NCBI GenBank assembly: GCA_023935145.1
Contig: CM043700.1
Span: 31,977,501-32,041,500 of the forward strand
Direction: 5' to 3'
Origin: Bretschneidera sinensis
Lineage: Eukaryota; Streptophyta; Magnoliopsida; Brassicales; Akaniaceae
Length of the DNA stretch: 64,000 nucleotides
Shown one piece after another: positions 36,601 through 52,400 of the stretch (positions are counted from its first letter, which is position 1; every line of letters begins with the position of its first letter). The notes below the pieces were generated by a model, which was not told where the DNA came from, searched no databases, and saw nothing but the letters and a program-made list of their open reading frames with translations. The position numbers and the translations under genes were made by a program.

Positions 36601-37446
36601 ACCACTGTTTTTTTTTTTTCACAGTAAACCGATTTAAAAATTATTTTCTAATACTAAGCTAAACGGTACCTTAAAAATGGCTTGCCCTGGATTATGCACG
36701 CCTATTTATACATAGACCACTAACCATATGGAAGCAAGGATAATTTTATTTATTTATTTTGCACCAGGAAGTGAGGATGATTTACTAAAAGCATGATGCG
36801 TTTACATAATTCTAAGAATTTTCAGGGAGCAAATTAAGCAGCAGTTCATTCAGGATATGCTATAAGTGACTTGCAAGTGAGATTGATTTAATATAATCGT
36901 CCAAGGCCAGGTCCTGCAACTGCTGCAACTCAAAACCCTACCTTTGATAGCCTTTGATGTCCCCAGTTCAAGCTATCTACTCATTGTTGATTACTCATGA
37001 CTCGTGAGCCACAAAGTGCTCAATCTACATACCATATCTCAAACTCAAAGACAATGATCATTGCAGGTCCATAGGGGCATGTGACAGATCCAAGAGAAGC
37101 AAAAGAATGAAAAAACATAATTGTGTACTTCCTACATCCCCAAAAAAGTCCTGAATCATATATACAATAGGATAAGATTCATTCTAAAAATATAAACTCG
37201 GCATAATTTAACCCAAGCAATAATATCATAACAACGTAAAGATCGGTGGATCTATTTGATCCTACCTTACAGTGAAAGGATGAAGGACAGGACAGGGAGG
37301 GAAAAAATCGAGCAACCTCACCCACCAAGAAAATTTATACTGATACTAATATAAATAATTATTATTCTAACATTATACACCACTGAACTTACATTCAATA
37401 CAACAGAACAATACAATTTCTCACTATCCTTTGTATGGCGGCAGCA
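33605..37446. other. GRF promoter/leader and intergenic DNA
   Basis: 33605-33950 is GA-rich on the plus strand (CT-rich in the GRF leader), typical of a long GRF 5' UTR. From about 34030 on the DNA is AT-rich with poly-A/T runs. Near 36300-36500 lies a slightly GC-richer block with no identifiable protein. The DENN gene's 3' flank begins before 37446. No gene is called. Confidence 0.5.
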
Positions 37447-40400
37447 CTATTGCTTCTGGATAAAAGAGAGAACAAGATCTGTATGTACAGAGAAGAGTTG
37501 TGTGTCCACGAAATGCTGCTCAGCATGGCAAATAGAAAAAGATAAATCAGTATGTTTTCACCAGTCACTGATACTTGCAATATAGAAAAGCTCAGTTAAA
37601 TTTGGTGTTGCTAACAATGTATAGTTGCTTGTGAAATTGGGGGTGAGGGGAGGTGTTTAGTAGATGAAAATTGTTTAATATGAATAAATCAATAAAATGG
37701 AACCAAATCTCTTGCCACATAATAATGCTTAAAAGTTAGAATTTGGTTAAAATTGCAGAGTAACTGACAGCTTAATTAACAATCTAGGCCACTGGTGTTG
37801 TTGAGAAAGTGCAACTGGGTATAACTTTTAATAGCTACACCTACTTTGATATATTCTTACCACGAAAAATAAAAACATGAACAATGATAATCCTTGACAA
37901 ACCCACCGTCAGCCCATTATATGATAAAACATATCATAATAAAGTGTCAAATTAGTTGCTATATCTATGAAAGTTGCATTAGCCTAAGGCTGCGCTAAAG
38001 GATTAAGTCTACTACCAAAGAAAATTGACAGAAACTTGATGTTCAATACTCGAGGAACACACCTTCATAAATGGTCGATCACGACTGGGGAATGAGTCTA
38101 TGAAACTCTCCTTCAAAAGTAGCGAAACCTGGAAGAAGGAATTCAGAGTCAGGTCGAAAGCAATATATCTCATCATTGCCACTGAAGAATACAACTTGAT
38201 GTTCATTATGCAAATCAATGTATCATTCTGCACAGTTGCAGTTCACTTGTGCTTGTGAATCAATAAATGTCTTTTTCTCAGCCAGCAAGCACTTTTATGA
38301 CCTAACCATAAAGTCCTTCATGAGAATGTTGTCTGAGAGTAAAAAAGGTTTTTTCAGAATCTTGGGAGGACTAAGCTAAATATAGTCCGAATCTTCATCG
38401 CTTCTGCTTGAATTAGTCGCTCTCAACAATACTTGAATCAGGGCCCTTGTGCTCGTGAGAGAGATTTTCCCCATTGCACCAGTCAATGACCCCAGATACT
38501 TTTAAATATAATGAGCAATTCTATGTCCCATTTCTTTTGATACTTTACATAAGTCCTGTGTGCTGCTTACGTCTTCAGACATAATACTAGTATTTTCATT
38601 CACAAAAGGAAAGTGAATATGATACATTGGTTTTAGATTAAACTGAGGAGTTTTCATGGTGATGTTCTTTTTGGATGGGTTGTAAAGCAGACACTCATAG
38701 GTAAACAAGCAGGTAAAATAAACTCAGATAACCCTCCAGAGCACTTTGATCCAACTAAAAATATTACAGGTAACAATTAATAAGTATTTTTTTTAATCTC
38801 GTCTGAAAGGAACTAATCATGCTTCGACACCTTTCAGTAATACCCATCAATATCTACTTATCACTTCCGCACATACTTTCAATACTTATATGATCATATT
38901 GATCTTTTAGGACCATTTTGTATATGTATTATCACCTTTATATCTGCCATAAAGAAGAAATAATATGGTGAAATGGTATTTCTAACAGACTAAAGGAATT
39001 TTCTCTTTTTTTCTTTTTCTTTTTTCCTATTCACTCTATTTTTTGGCTAGTGTGGAATGAGAGGAATCGTAGAGCGTTTGAGGGTGTTGAAAGACCTATT
39101 GATGTTATTAGAGATAGTTGGTTCAACACCGTTAATTTTTGGATTAAAAAGAATTTTTTGTAAACAATTTTGATCTTTTGGATTTTGTGAATTTTCTTAC
39201 TTGTAATTAGCCTTTGGCTTAGAGGTGCACCCTCTTGGTGCCATGTTAATACAATTTTATTTATAAAAAAAAAACATTTAGGCTATGATTGGTAGAGAGG
39301 AAGATTGGGAGGAAGGAAGAGAGGAAAGAGAAGCAACTTTCTATCATTTGGTATAGAAAAAAAGTGAGGAAAGAAAAGTGGGATAATTTATGGTTTCATC
39401 TCACAAACAAATCACAATCCTCTCAAATTGAGATGATTGGGGGGTGAAAGCTAAAGTAAATTAATTTGTTTTGTCAAATTTTTATTTCCTCTCACTTTTC
39501 CATCATCTTTACCAAATGCATGATGGAAAACATCAATCTTCTTATATTCCCATCCTCTCCCTCTTCTTTCCTCCCACTTTTCTTCTTTACAAATCAGAGT
39601 CTCTAAATCATTTCTTTCGAAAACCAGTTTAAAAAAAAGCAAGAAAATCATTTTATGTCTAACAGGTGTAGATGACAAATAGAAAATAACACAAGAATCA
39701 AATAAATTTGTTTCACTCAGGATTTTTGGTTGGGAAAAACACGAACCTTATCATTATTGGACTGTACATTTGTAATTGTGTGTGAGCGCAGGTTAGAGCA
39801 AAGAGAATCCAAGTATGATCTTAACACAGATAAGAAACCCTTTGCAGCTTCAACCTATACGTGATCAAAATACACATTAGAACAATGATTAAGACTTGCA
39901 GACAAGAGTTGCTGGACAATAACTAATACACACTTTTTCTAAATACTTTTGATACGATGGTTGCTGATATCATTTTCTAGTAACAGGATCTGACAAAATA
40001 TTCATGCAAAAAGCCTCTTTCTAATCTTATGATCAATAATTTATCTTCAAAAGTGAATTTCATCAGTGACAATTACACCATCCCTAAACTGAATGTCCTC
40101 ATTTCTATTTTGGGTTGTCCCAGAAAATTTTCCACAACCAAAAGTCAACAAATTATCGTCAAGCTTTGAACTATGCCTTCACTAACAACTACTCAATAAC
40201 TAATGACAAATAACAAAATCTTACGTAAAGGTAAAACTGAAATATTCTGTCAACTATAATTAATGTGAATGTATTGAATGAAATTTGCTTAATCCTTGAG
40301 ATTTTAGAAAGAGATAAGTTACTTATCAAAAAAAAAAAATAAAGAGAGAAGTTACTTTGGGACAGGGAGTAACACCGGTGAGGAAAACAGAACATCTACT

Positions 40401-43400
40401 TGGGATATTCATGCAAAAAATTTAAGGCATTTTTCCAGCAAAATAAAGCTGCAGCAATGTATATAACTAAATGAGAACAAGAAAAAGAAGCTAAAGAAAA
40501 TAAGAATCTGATCTATCCAAGCAAAATAAGTAATGTTTCTTATGAGAGAGACAGAGAGAGAGGGAGAAAGAAACAAACCTGCACATCTGTGCATTCATAC
40601 ACTGGTCTTTTCCTCGCCAAGTAACTTTCTCCCACAAGCTTTGCATGATAAGGACTTAAGGATGAAAATAACTCCTTGTGTTGTGGCAGTTGTGGTATTG
40701 CGGATGCCTTAGCCTATGACATCATGCCAAGGGAGAAAAAGAACACATAGCTTGGCTTCATAACATAGACTAAAAAACATCAAACATACATTTACATGGA
40801 ACAATCTAACACTTGAAAAAGAAATTCATAGAATATGGTAGGTTACCAATGAAAAACACAAGAATATATCCATATAAAAAAAGGGTGCCGCAAGGATAAA
40901 CAAGCAATTCTAGTGACTTTTGCGCTTTCTATTTGCTGAGCAAGACTACCTGCATGTGTGCTCACCCACTAAACCATTTCAAATTATTTCTCAACTTGAA
41001 ACCAAAAGTTCTCAATTCAATCATCTAACAAGACCCACCAACCACTCCATAAACAACACCCCCACCCCCTCCCCCAAAAAAAAAAAAAAACCAAAAAAAT
41101 GTTAAATCAGATAAATTCCGTTAGGGTGAGGTTATTGCCACAGCCTCATAAATGAGGTAAAATCAGTTAGACAAAATCACCCTTATTGTCTTTTAGTAGT
41201 AAATTCTTTCTCTCTCTTCAATGCTCTGTCTCTTTAGCAGCTTGAATGTTTCAACCTCATCTCTCTAGTTCTTCTCTACCTCCTTATTACCTGAACCTAT
41301 TTTCCAACAAAACTAATAAAATATCACCACAAAAAATAAATAATGATTTGAATTTTGAATTTAATTCATTAGGTCATGGAATTTTGAAGATTGATTATTC
41401 TTATATTGAATCTAGTTTAAGCAATTGCAATTGTAATTCAATTTTACTATCTTGCTTAAACAGACTTGGGTTCATGGGTTTGTCTCCCTCCCTGTCAGTG
41501 ACCAAATGTTACCTTGCTTTTGTTTTTTGATCATTCAAATGAAAAATTAGATGAAGATGATAGAGATGCCATCTACTACTTTCATTCATTCTCTTTTAAT
41601 TTGGAACATGATTTTCTACTATGAAAAATTGTTTAATAGCCCAGCAAAAGAAACAATAAAAGGAAAAAAAGAAAAATTGGCAAGAAGAGGGAAACTGGAA
41701 AGAGAAGGCAGAGGAGAGGAGAGGGAGATCTGGAGACCATAGGGAAAAGAGGACCATTTATTTAGAGAGATCTGGACTCTGGAGTCAATGGTGGGTTGGT
41801 GGGTTAAGCTTTTAAGGGTATTTTTGTCTACTTACAATAAAATCTGTGGCATTAGCTAAAGTGGCTGTGGCAATAACCCCTCCCATTCCGTTAATCAAAC
41901 TCAAAGAATGATGAGCACAAGAGTTTTTGCTTATAAAAAAAAGAATGATGAGCACAAGAGTTTTTGCTTATAAAAAAAAAAAAGAATGATGAGCAAAAAA
42001 GTGATTGCACTTCTTACATATTTCATGGACTCCCCAGTCCTAAAGCCTCAAGAAAGATCCAACTAAAAATGACCATTGATGATGGAGGAAAACTGTAGTA
42101 GATACAAACTTTGAAATTATTTCATGGAAAAGTTTTAATTAGTGAGTGACCTATGACAGAAAAACATTTGGTTGGCAACCATGCAACTTTTCCAACCATG
42201 CAACTTTTCCAACCATGTAGTTTATATTCTAACAGTTTCACAGTCATGTAGCGTGCAAGTGCAACAGTTTATATTTAATGTAGTAGATATAAACTGTAGT
42301 ACTATAATATATATATAAAACTGTAGTATATATACACATTCTGTCATGTTTCACAACCATGTAACTGGGAAAGCAACAAACACTTGTTAACAGCCAAAGT
42401 TAAATGACTCATAACAAAAAGTAGAAAAATGAAAATGCTGAAAAGATACAAACCTGGTTCTTGTTAGCATCAACCACAATAACATTGGTTAACTTTGACT
42501 GTACTTCACTGGTTTTGTTCTTTACACCAACCTACAGATGAGTGTTACTTTTAGTTGCCAAAACGACGTCAGGAACAGTGCTAAGTTAAAAAATAATGAC
42601 AAGGAGAGATCATGGAACCGCATTTTAAAACATACTCCATGATATTACTTTACAGCAATAAATTAAAGAACAACTAGACCTGGAGCATGGAGTCTACCAC
42701 TTTGCACCCACAAACAACATATTCGACCAATATTTTTCAAATTGCACAACTTGGAACATGAAAATGGGCCCAAACTGAGCATATTTCGAAGAAAAAGCAG
42801 AAGCCACATTAAGCAAACATGCAATGTCATCCATTAAATTTGAACACTCACTATATAAGGAACTGGTGCATCCAAAAAGTCTAACATGTCATCTGGTAGA
42901 ACCTGAAAATTTATGCAAGCTATTAGTCACCCAAAGAACAGTTAAGAATCAGTACATAAATCACACAAGCCCAAAAGGAATCAGTTAGTAAATCACACAA
43001 GCCCAAATGGATACCATACCGGCATTAGCAGGCTTTGCCATTGATAGGGACGAATAAGAGCGATGATTGACAACACTGACGCAGATAAGATTCCCTATAC
43101 ATCAAAAACAAAAATTAAAAATCCAAAATAATTCCAAAGGTTGTATCATTTATAGCATTCAGGAGTTCCAAATGACGTCCATATCACGATAGAACTTTTG
43201 AACATTTTGCAATAAAGAGCATCAGAACTTAAAAACTACCCCCTCTGTCTCATTTTCTTTGGCCCCTTCTCTCTTTGTTTGTCTCTTGCCAAAAGTTACC
43301 TTGACAGCGGTTAGCGATAAAAGGGTAAATTTGCATTCAGTTCCTTAAACTTAGTGCATTTCGAAGGGGACAAAGAAATTGGAGAGGGGGAGTATTACTT

Positions 43401-46400
43401 AAATAGCCCCAACCAATCCTTCTTTGACAATAGACTTTAACATAAGCATCTGATATAGAAGCCCCCATGCCCAACCTATCGATAAAATAGTGGCTGGTCC
43501 TGGTAGCTGATTGTTGCAGGGAGCCATCAAGGGAAAAGGTGGTTGTTCAAGATGAGATGAATAATCCAACACAACTTCTACAGAAAAATAGACTTCATAC
43601 TCCATCAAGAAACCACAATATGCATAAGAGTTGTCAACTTTGAGCATATACATACCAAATTAGAACAAACAACCACAATTTGCTTCTCTAGTAATGCTCC
43701 TGCAAACATTGTCAACACCTGCAAAGTGAAAGAAGTATTCAGAATAAATTGGATAAATCTACCTTCTTAGAACAGTGCTGGAAACAAATTCAGAATAAAT
43801 TTGTCCACAGGTATTCAACAGGGCATTACACCCTATCATTATCCCCAGCAAGACAAGAAAGATACCTTTCTAGAAGTTAGAAGCTTTTCTGGTAAGTAAG
43901 CTCATTAGAACTGTTAACGTTTGTGTTTAGGGTTTAGACAGTGATTAAAGTTTCGAGAAAAAAAGGAAATAGAGAGATAGTAAGCAGTAAACTGGTTCCT
44001 AACGCTAAGGTTAGTAGTCATATATATAGAGAACTTAATATTATGAAATTACATCAATATCCTTAAACCCTAATACTCTCAACACTCTAACAAGAACAAC
44101 AACTGATTGAATCAGAAACGTAAAACAGAATATTATGCTACTAATATTCAGAAACTATAATTCCAAAACTGGAGCAGGAAGTTACATTTTCAAGTCGCAA
44201 CGATCCACATATGCATGCAACTGCCCACATTGATAATGCAGTTGCTTCCTCCTCAGCCAAGAGTGCACTGTGTGCCTGACGCAAGCAAGCAGAAAAGAGA
44301 TGAAAACAAATCTATGCAACTTAAAACTAAAAGTTGCAATACATAATAAAATAAAAAGAAGATTAATTTATCTGGTACTATAAAGCTATCATCACATCTA
44401 CCTCTGCAAATTCCAGACTTGTACTGCATGATCTCAAATTAATAGCTGAGCCAGCAGTATATAGAACTGTATCATCGGGTCTATGATATTCCAAGGGATG
44501 AAGGTGTTCCAAAGGATGAAACCTAATTGTTGAGCCCCTCACAGGGAATTTTAACCGATAATACTCACATAGTATCTGTAATGATCCATGGTGGTGTGCC
44601 TGGAAAATTGGGAAATATGTCAACTTTCAAAAGAAGAATAAGAGAGCAATTACAACAGAGCTTCAAACAAATAATTGATGCTCAAAACAAGACAGTCAAA
44701 CCGTAGCCCATTCAAGAATATCAATGTGATCACTTGAATCTTCTTTGCCAGAAAAAGATGCTTCTTCTGTCCCCGTATCATCGACATCACTCCTAAAATT
44801 CCTCTCTTCGCTAGGAGAACCCTGAAAACTGCATAAAACAATTTATATGGCATATTCACAGCAGCTTACAATCAACCTCGTAATTTCCACAGAGAGAGCG
44901 GGAGAGAGCACAACAATTTACTTTAAAAGATCACCAGAGCATAATTACAAACACATACCATATACATATTGCACAATTCATTACCTGGCAAATCGACATG
45001 GTCAAGGCTTCTACGATGCTAGGTCTCATGTGCAAGGAATGCCCCAAGCATAATGCCATGTTTTCAGTCAAGTCACATGTCTGCTCTAACTCAGGGTTGG
45101 TTTAAGCCCAGGGGCATTTTTTCTAATAGGTAAGAATTGTATAAAAAGGCACCAATGGAATGCCACCCGTGTACAAAAAAAACTATCTACAAGACAGTAA
45201 GTCAAGAAAATCTAATAGATCTCCCTAATTTACCAAAAAAAATCCCTTAAACCAAAAACTAAGGGTATTAAAACGAGCCTATGCTTTTGACCTATGTATC
45301 ATGTGATACACTTAAAATATTTGTACACTTTTAACAATATCTACCAGTAGAAGCTCTGACCATCAATTCTCCTATATCAAATCATGTTGCATGTGAGAAT
45401 ATAACATATTTCAGGATGGGCTAGTGACTCCAACACTACAATAATGTTGCCACGATAATGATAGAGAGAGAAATTTAACCACAGAGAAAGTAGACATAAC
45501 AATTGAGGTATTGTAAAGCTATTACCCTGAACGTGATATTGTCCAAATCACAAAATTCATTGACTAAAGGAGAGATTCCATTTAAAATAGTAAAAGAGCT
45601 TATGTTAGTATATAGTTTCTTTATGAATGAAGCCTATTAAAGGTAATAAGTAAAGACATCATAGAACTGCAATGGTATACCTGGAGCAAGATTCAGAGCT
45701 TTCATACTGATAATACCGCAGGAGTGGCAGAACAGCATTCGGTAAACGTCTTTCCACCACTTTCTTGTTCATTGAGAATTCATCAACATCAATATCACAA
45801 TCTTGAAGGTTTGTGCCACAGGATTCTCTTTTTGCTGCATCCATCGCAGATTCATGATCAACTGGAACAACCTTATCATTAGGACCTTTCTTCAACAAAT
45901 GAAAGTCTCCTTGAAGCTTTTGATGCTCCTTCTGACTCCCATCTTTTGTAACTCCTTCAGGTGTAGAATCTTCTAAACTAATTTCCACATTTCCATTCAG
46001 TGTGCCCCCTGCATCTCTATGATTTGGTGATAAACCCTCTAAATTTTCTTCATCACTGTAACTCTCCAAGGATACTAAATCTAAATCACCAATGCCTTTC
46101 AGTAACCGTTCCAACCTTTCTTCGGTGAAAATGCTACATGAAAATAGTTAAGTGTCAGGATGAGATGATGTGACCAAAAATCATATTGTGATATTGTCTT
46201 CAAGCCAAGGAATTTTGAGACTAGAAAAAGTTACAGTTCAAATTGAATGATATTAATAACTCAGAAATTACAAATTGCATTCTTTAGCCATCATAAAAAG
46301 GGCTCAGCTAAAGGAGATATTTCGGAACCATGTTACATATGAAGAAGGAAGGGTAAGAAATTGTTCTCAAGTACTTTTGTACAACTATGTACTTAATTAA

Positions 46401-49400
46401 TCCCACAAGAAATATATGAACTTCATACAAATCTATTTGCATGAAATATAACATATTCTGAAGACAAGAAAACTGCTTATCCTAAGTTGTATCAATCGTC
46501 ATTTCTTTTTCTTTTTCTTTTCAAAATGATAATTTGAAAAAGCTTTTTTCTTTCCACCGCACTAAAGCTAAGATAATGTCTTACAATGATTTTATATCTG
46601 GATTCAGGAAGCTTGTACCTATTGAAGGTTCTTTAATCTGCGTGAATATCCCATTTATTTCTACCTCACATCCAGAAACCTTGTTGCTGTGAAAATATTT
46701 CTGACTAATATTCAAAGAAACAGATATTGATTTATTTATTAACTTTTGTTCTTTTGCAGTTGTAATTAATACCATGGTCTGATGCAATTTGGAAGTAAGA
46801 CATATAGGATCAGGTTAAATACACATAATCATGTGCATAAATATACCTATCAAATAATAAAATAGTGGATTCCAGATTATTCTCTCTACCAAGAATTTTA
46901 GAAAACCTGGGGCCCTAAGTAGCCATCTGGCCAGCAGCCATCAAGTTTGAGAAATAACATTTGTATTCATCTTTTTCATGCATCAATGAGTAAGTTAACA
47001 AACCAGCATGCCAACATAAGCATCAGTTTACAATATATCATTCACAAATACACAGTACAAAGAAATTCTAAAACAAAACCAGTTCAGGAATTCATTCTTA
47101 AATTTTAGCTCAATATCGAGGTAGCAATCATAAAACAGGTAATACGACTACAGTGTTAGAGCTAAAAGGACAAAAATGTAAATTAAAAGTAAGTATGGCA
47201 ATACCTATTCAATACACCGAAATGCAACTCAAAAAATGGAAGCCTTGAAAGAATGCAATAACATCTGCGTGTGGTCAGAATATGGCGGCTCAAAGATGGG
47301 CAGGAAGGTTGACTATCTGAAATCATGGAAAGCAATCCAGAGGTTCTTTGTACTAGTTCTTCAACTAAGACACAGCACCCATACAAAGTTGAATTATCTG
47401 CAACCTAGGAAACAATCTTTGTGTAAAATGAGTCATCCAAGAAATGAGAAAAAAGAAAGCTTAATAATAAATTTGAAGCAAAATCTACAAATTTTATAGT
47501 TTCTTGCAAACAAAAGGAACTTCTAGCCCAAGGGGCAAAGAAACTGCAAATTCAAGCAACTATATAATTTTTAGGTGAAGCTTTATGAAGCTTCTAAATA
47601 AAAAAGGCAACCAATCTGCCTCATCAGCATGCATTGTGCACTTCACATGAGCAAGCTAGTCTGGCCAACTACCTTACAATTACCATTTCTAAAGGAACCA
47701 TGAGCAAACTACAGCAAACAAGTTTTACAACAGTTCCTTCCTCCCAGTTCAATTTCACTTTACAATGCTTTTCATCATCAGGATTTACATAATATAAGAA
47801 AAGTCTTAGTACATATACCATTGTCGTGGTTAAACCATAGTTAACAAAAACTCAGTACGTCCTGGTTTGTGGTACAGATATAGAAATGCAGTAAACCCAC
47901 CCGTACACGGTACATTGGGGTAGACTTAGATGGTTATTATGAATTAGCAAATGAATTTAAGATATTACAAGATAGCAAGTCTAGAAAGTCAAGGAACTCT
48001 TCCTCGTACAAAAACGATTCCCTTAAACTAAAATCAAACGATATTCAACCATTTACTTTTAATGATATCTACTGAACTCTCTCTACCCTCAAAAGCTCTA
48101 TTATTTCTCTCTTTCCAAACTATCCACGTGATCGATAGAGGAATCATAGACGTTGAAAAACAATAACTGAAAAGAATTTTGTCTATTTGATTGAATGAAA
48201 AAAATACAGTTGACCCAATATATAAACTTATGAATACTAAGTCTAATAAGAATAAGAGACAACAATTAGATAAGATAAATATGATCCAAGTATACTAGGA
48301 TACTCATTAAGAATCATATTAGGACTCTCAACACTCTCCACAAGTTGGAGCATAAATATCATATGCACCCAACTTATTACAAATAAATCGAACTTGAGAA
48401 CTATCCAATAATTTAGTGAATAAATCTGTTAATTGATCTGTTATCGACTTCACATGTATTAATCACATTTTGTAGAAGTTTTTCTCGAATAACATGACAA
48501 TCAACTTCAATATGTTTAGTTCTCTCATGAAATATTGGATTATTTGCAATATGAATAGTTGCTTGATTGTCACACACCAAGCTCATAGGACTTAACTTTA
48601 ACCCTAAGTTCCGCTAACTGTTTTAGCCAAACCATCTCACAAGTAGTATATACTATTGCTCTATATTCAGATTCAACACTCAACCTAGCAACCACAGTTT
48701 GCTTCTTACTTTTCCATGATACTAAATTACCTCCAACAAATACACAATACCCAGTAGTGAACCTTCTTCTATTAGATGGAGAGCCGGCTCAATCTACAGT
48801 ATAACCCTCAACTTGAGCATGAACATGATTTTGATAAAATAAACCACGACCAGGACTACTCTTAATATATCTCAAAATTCGAATAACAGCATCCCAATAA
48901 CTAGTTCGCAGAACATCGAGAAATTGACTAACCACACTTGTTGCAAATGAAATGTCAGACCTAGTAACAGTCAAATAATTCAATTTTCCAACCAAATACC
49001 TATGTTGCCCTCGATCAGATAATAAATCACCTTGATCAATTGCAAGTTTTGTGTTGGATCCATACGACTATCTATAGACTTACACCCTAACATTCCACTA
49101 TCAGTCAACAAATCAAGAACATATTTATGTTGAGATGAAGAAACACCATGACGAGATCTAGCAATATCGATACCCAAGAAGTATCTCAATTGTCTTAAAT
49201 CTTTTGTCTGAAATTTAGTACTCAAGAATTGTTTCAGAGCTAGAATGCCTTCTTTGTCATCTCACTATGTTTATAAAATACAAAATGATCTACACCACAT
49301 ATGTTGAAGCCAAAATTAATCACTACTTCGCTGAACCGACCAAATCACGCTCGAGGAGATTGTTTCAAGCCATATAAAGATTTCTTTAATCGATATACTA

Positions 49401-52400
49401 ACCCAGACTCCCCCTAAGCAACAAATCCGGGTGGTTGCTCCATGTATACTTCTTCTTGCAAATCACCATTTAGAAATGCATTTTTCACATCCAACTGATG
49501 TAAAGGCCAATTAAAAGTAGCTGTGAGAGAGATAAACACACGAAAAGACATAATCTTCGTCACTGGAGAGAATGTCTCAGCATAGTCAATATCATATACT
49601 TGTGTATACCCTCTTGCTACTAGGCAAACTTTTAATCTGTCAATAGTACCATCAGGATGAACCTTTTCCATATAGACCCAATAACAACCAACAATAGATT
49701 TCCCAAATGAGAAACCAAGTCTCAGGTATCATTAGTATTCAAGGCATATATCTCTTCATCCATAACAGCTTTCCACACAGAATGAGACAGCTTCTGTAAT
49801 AGACTTAGGAATAGAGACAGAAGAGATCGAAGCAACAAACGAAGCATATAAAGGAGATAAATAATCATAAGACACAAAATTAGCAATCGGATGAGCAGTA
49901 CATAAATGTTTGCTTTTACGAAGAGCAATAGGACGATCATCCTTATGAGGATGGAGGATCAGAATCTATCAACAATGGAGCAATTGCTGGAGCAGTAGAG
50001 GCGGAAGGTACTGTGTTAGAGGTATGGGAACAGGTAATGGACAAGGAAATGAATCAGCCAAATCTGAGATAGAATGAAACTAAGAGTAATACAGAGTAGT
50101 CTCAAAAAAATGTAACATTGGCACAAACAAAGTATCTTTGTAGTGAGGGACTATAACATCGATAACCTTTCCGTGTACAAGAATAGCCTAAAAAAATACA
50201 CTTTATAGAGTGGGGATCAAGTTTGTCAACCCTTTGACGGAGCTGATGAATAAAACAAACAGATCCAAAGACACGAGGAGCCGAAGGAGGTAAGTGGAAA
50301 GCAACATCATTAGGAAAAAGCACGAAGTGGGAGGTTTGGCCATCAAGAATAGAGGATAGCATACGGTTGATTAAGTAACATGCAGTCATAACGGCTTCAC
50401 TCCAAAACAATTTTGGGACATGTATGAAATAAGAGAGTACGAGCAGTATCCATAAGGTGGCGATTTTTTCGCTCCACAACCCCATTTTGTTAAGATATAT
50501 GAGAGCAAAATGACTTATGAATAATGCCAGACTAAGTAATAAAAGTTGTAAAAGGCTCAGAAAAATATTTCCGAGCATTGTCACTACGGAGAATCTTAAT
50601 AGAGAAGTCAAATTGGGTTTTTATCTCAGCACAAAAGCCACAAAAAATGAAAAACAACTCAGAACAGTATTTCATTAAATAAAGCCAAGCAAGTTTGGAA
50701 TAATCATCCACAAAGGTAACGAAATACCGAAATCCAAGTTTGGAAGTCACATGACTTGGACCCCAAATATCATAATGTACTAACATAAAATGACAAGACA
50801 CACAATTATTAATTCGAGAAGGAAACGATATACTATGACGCTTATCCAATTGACACGACTCACATTCTAAAGACGAAACCTGACTCAAAGTAGAAACTAA
50901 CTTTTTCAGCTTCTCTAAAGACGGATGGCCAAAATGACAATATTCCTGAAGTGGAGACACGTCAATCGAGCGAGCAATGGGTGATGGGATAGGATTAAAG
51001 TAATATAGGTCATCCGATTCATGCCCTCCACCAATTGTTTTTCTTGTTGTCAGATCAAGGTAACAAACAGTTAAGAAATTTTGTTAGCTGACTACTACAT
51101 ATCAAATTATATTGTGAAAAAAGAGCAAAAAGGGCAGATGATAAAGACATAGAAGAACTAGAGTGCACAGCACCAATACCACTAGTAGTGGTTTTAGATC
51201 TATGTGCAAGAGTAACATTAGGCAAAGACAAAGAATGATAAAAGCTAGAGAAAACAAACGTGGTACTTGACAAATGATTAGTAGTTACAGAGTCAAGGAT
51301 CCAAGATGAAGACTTTTTGAGAAGAAGAATAATCATTCTTATTGAATTTCAAGAGAGATGATTACAAGATAAATAGTAGAGGAAGGCCACCAAATTAGGA
51401 AGGCCACAAAATCAACAAACCAAATCAGCAGATCTCTAGGCTAGAAAACAGGAAACAGAAACTACTAGAGTCTGAAATAGTAATTTCAGATTTTATTTGC
51501 AAAAAATAGACTTTCCTAATTTATTCCCTAGAAATCCGACACCCCCCCCCCCCAAGTTGGAGCGTAGATATCTATCATGCCCAACTTGCTTACAAAGAGC
51601 TCAAAACTAGGTCCAAAAAGTCCTTTGGTGAAGATATCGGCTATTTGTTGAGTAGTAGGAACAAAAAGCATGCAAACAGCTCCACTATCAATCTTCTCTT
51701 TTATGAAGTGTCTGTCAATCTCTACATGCTTCATGCGATCATGTTGTACTGGATTTTGAGCAATACTTATGGCAACTTTGTTGTCACAATACAACTTCAT
51801 TGGCATGTTCACCGACATCCACAGCTCTTCAAGAATTCTCTTCAGCCATAGCATCTCACAAACTCCGTTAGCCATAACCCTATATTCTGCCTCGGCTATG
51901 CTCCTTGCAACCACATTCTGCTTCTTGCTTCGCCATGTGACCATATTTCCCCAGACATAAGTACAATATCCTGACGTGGATCTCTTGTCAACAACTGAGC
52001 CTGCCCAATATGCATCAGTTTATGCCTCTAAGTTCTACCATGTGGTATTTTGGAAAAGTAAACCCTTGCCTGGTGTACTTTTCAAGTATCTGAGAATCCG
52101 ATAAACTGCTTCAAGATGTTTCTCGTAAGGTGAGTGCATAAACTGGCTTACCAAACTCACAGCAAAATCAATATCGGGCCGTGTATGTGATAAGTAAATT
52201 AACTTTCCCACCAACTTTTGATACCGAATTGTATTCACTAGATCACTTTCCTTGTCATCTCCAAGTTTCTGATTAGGATCTACTGGAGTGTCTGCTGGCC
52301 TACAATCATCCCAGTCTCCTTAAGGAGGTCAAGGACATACTTCTGTTGGGAGACAACAATGCCTTTCTTCGACCGAGCAACCTCCATTCCAAGGAAATAC

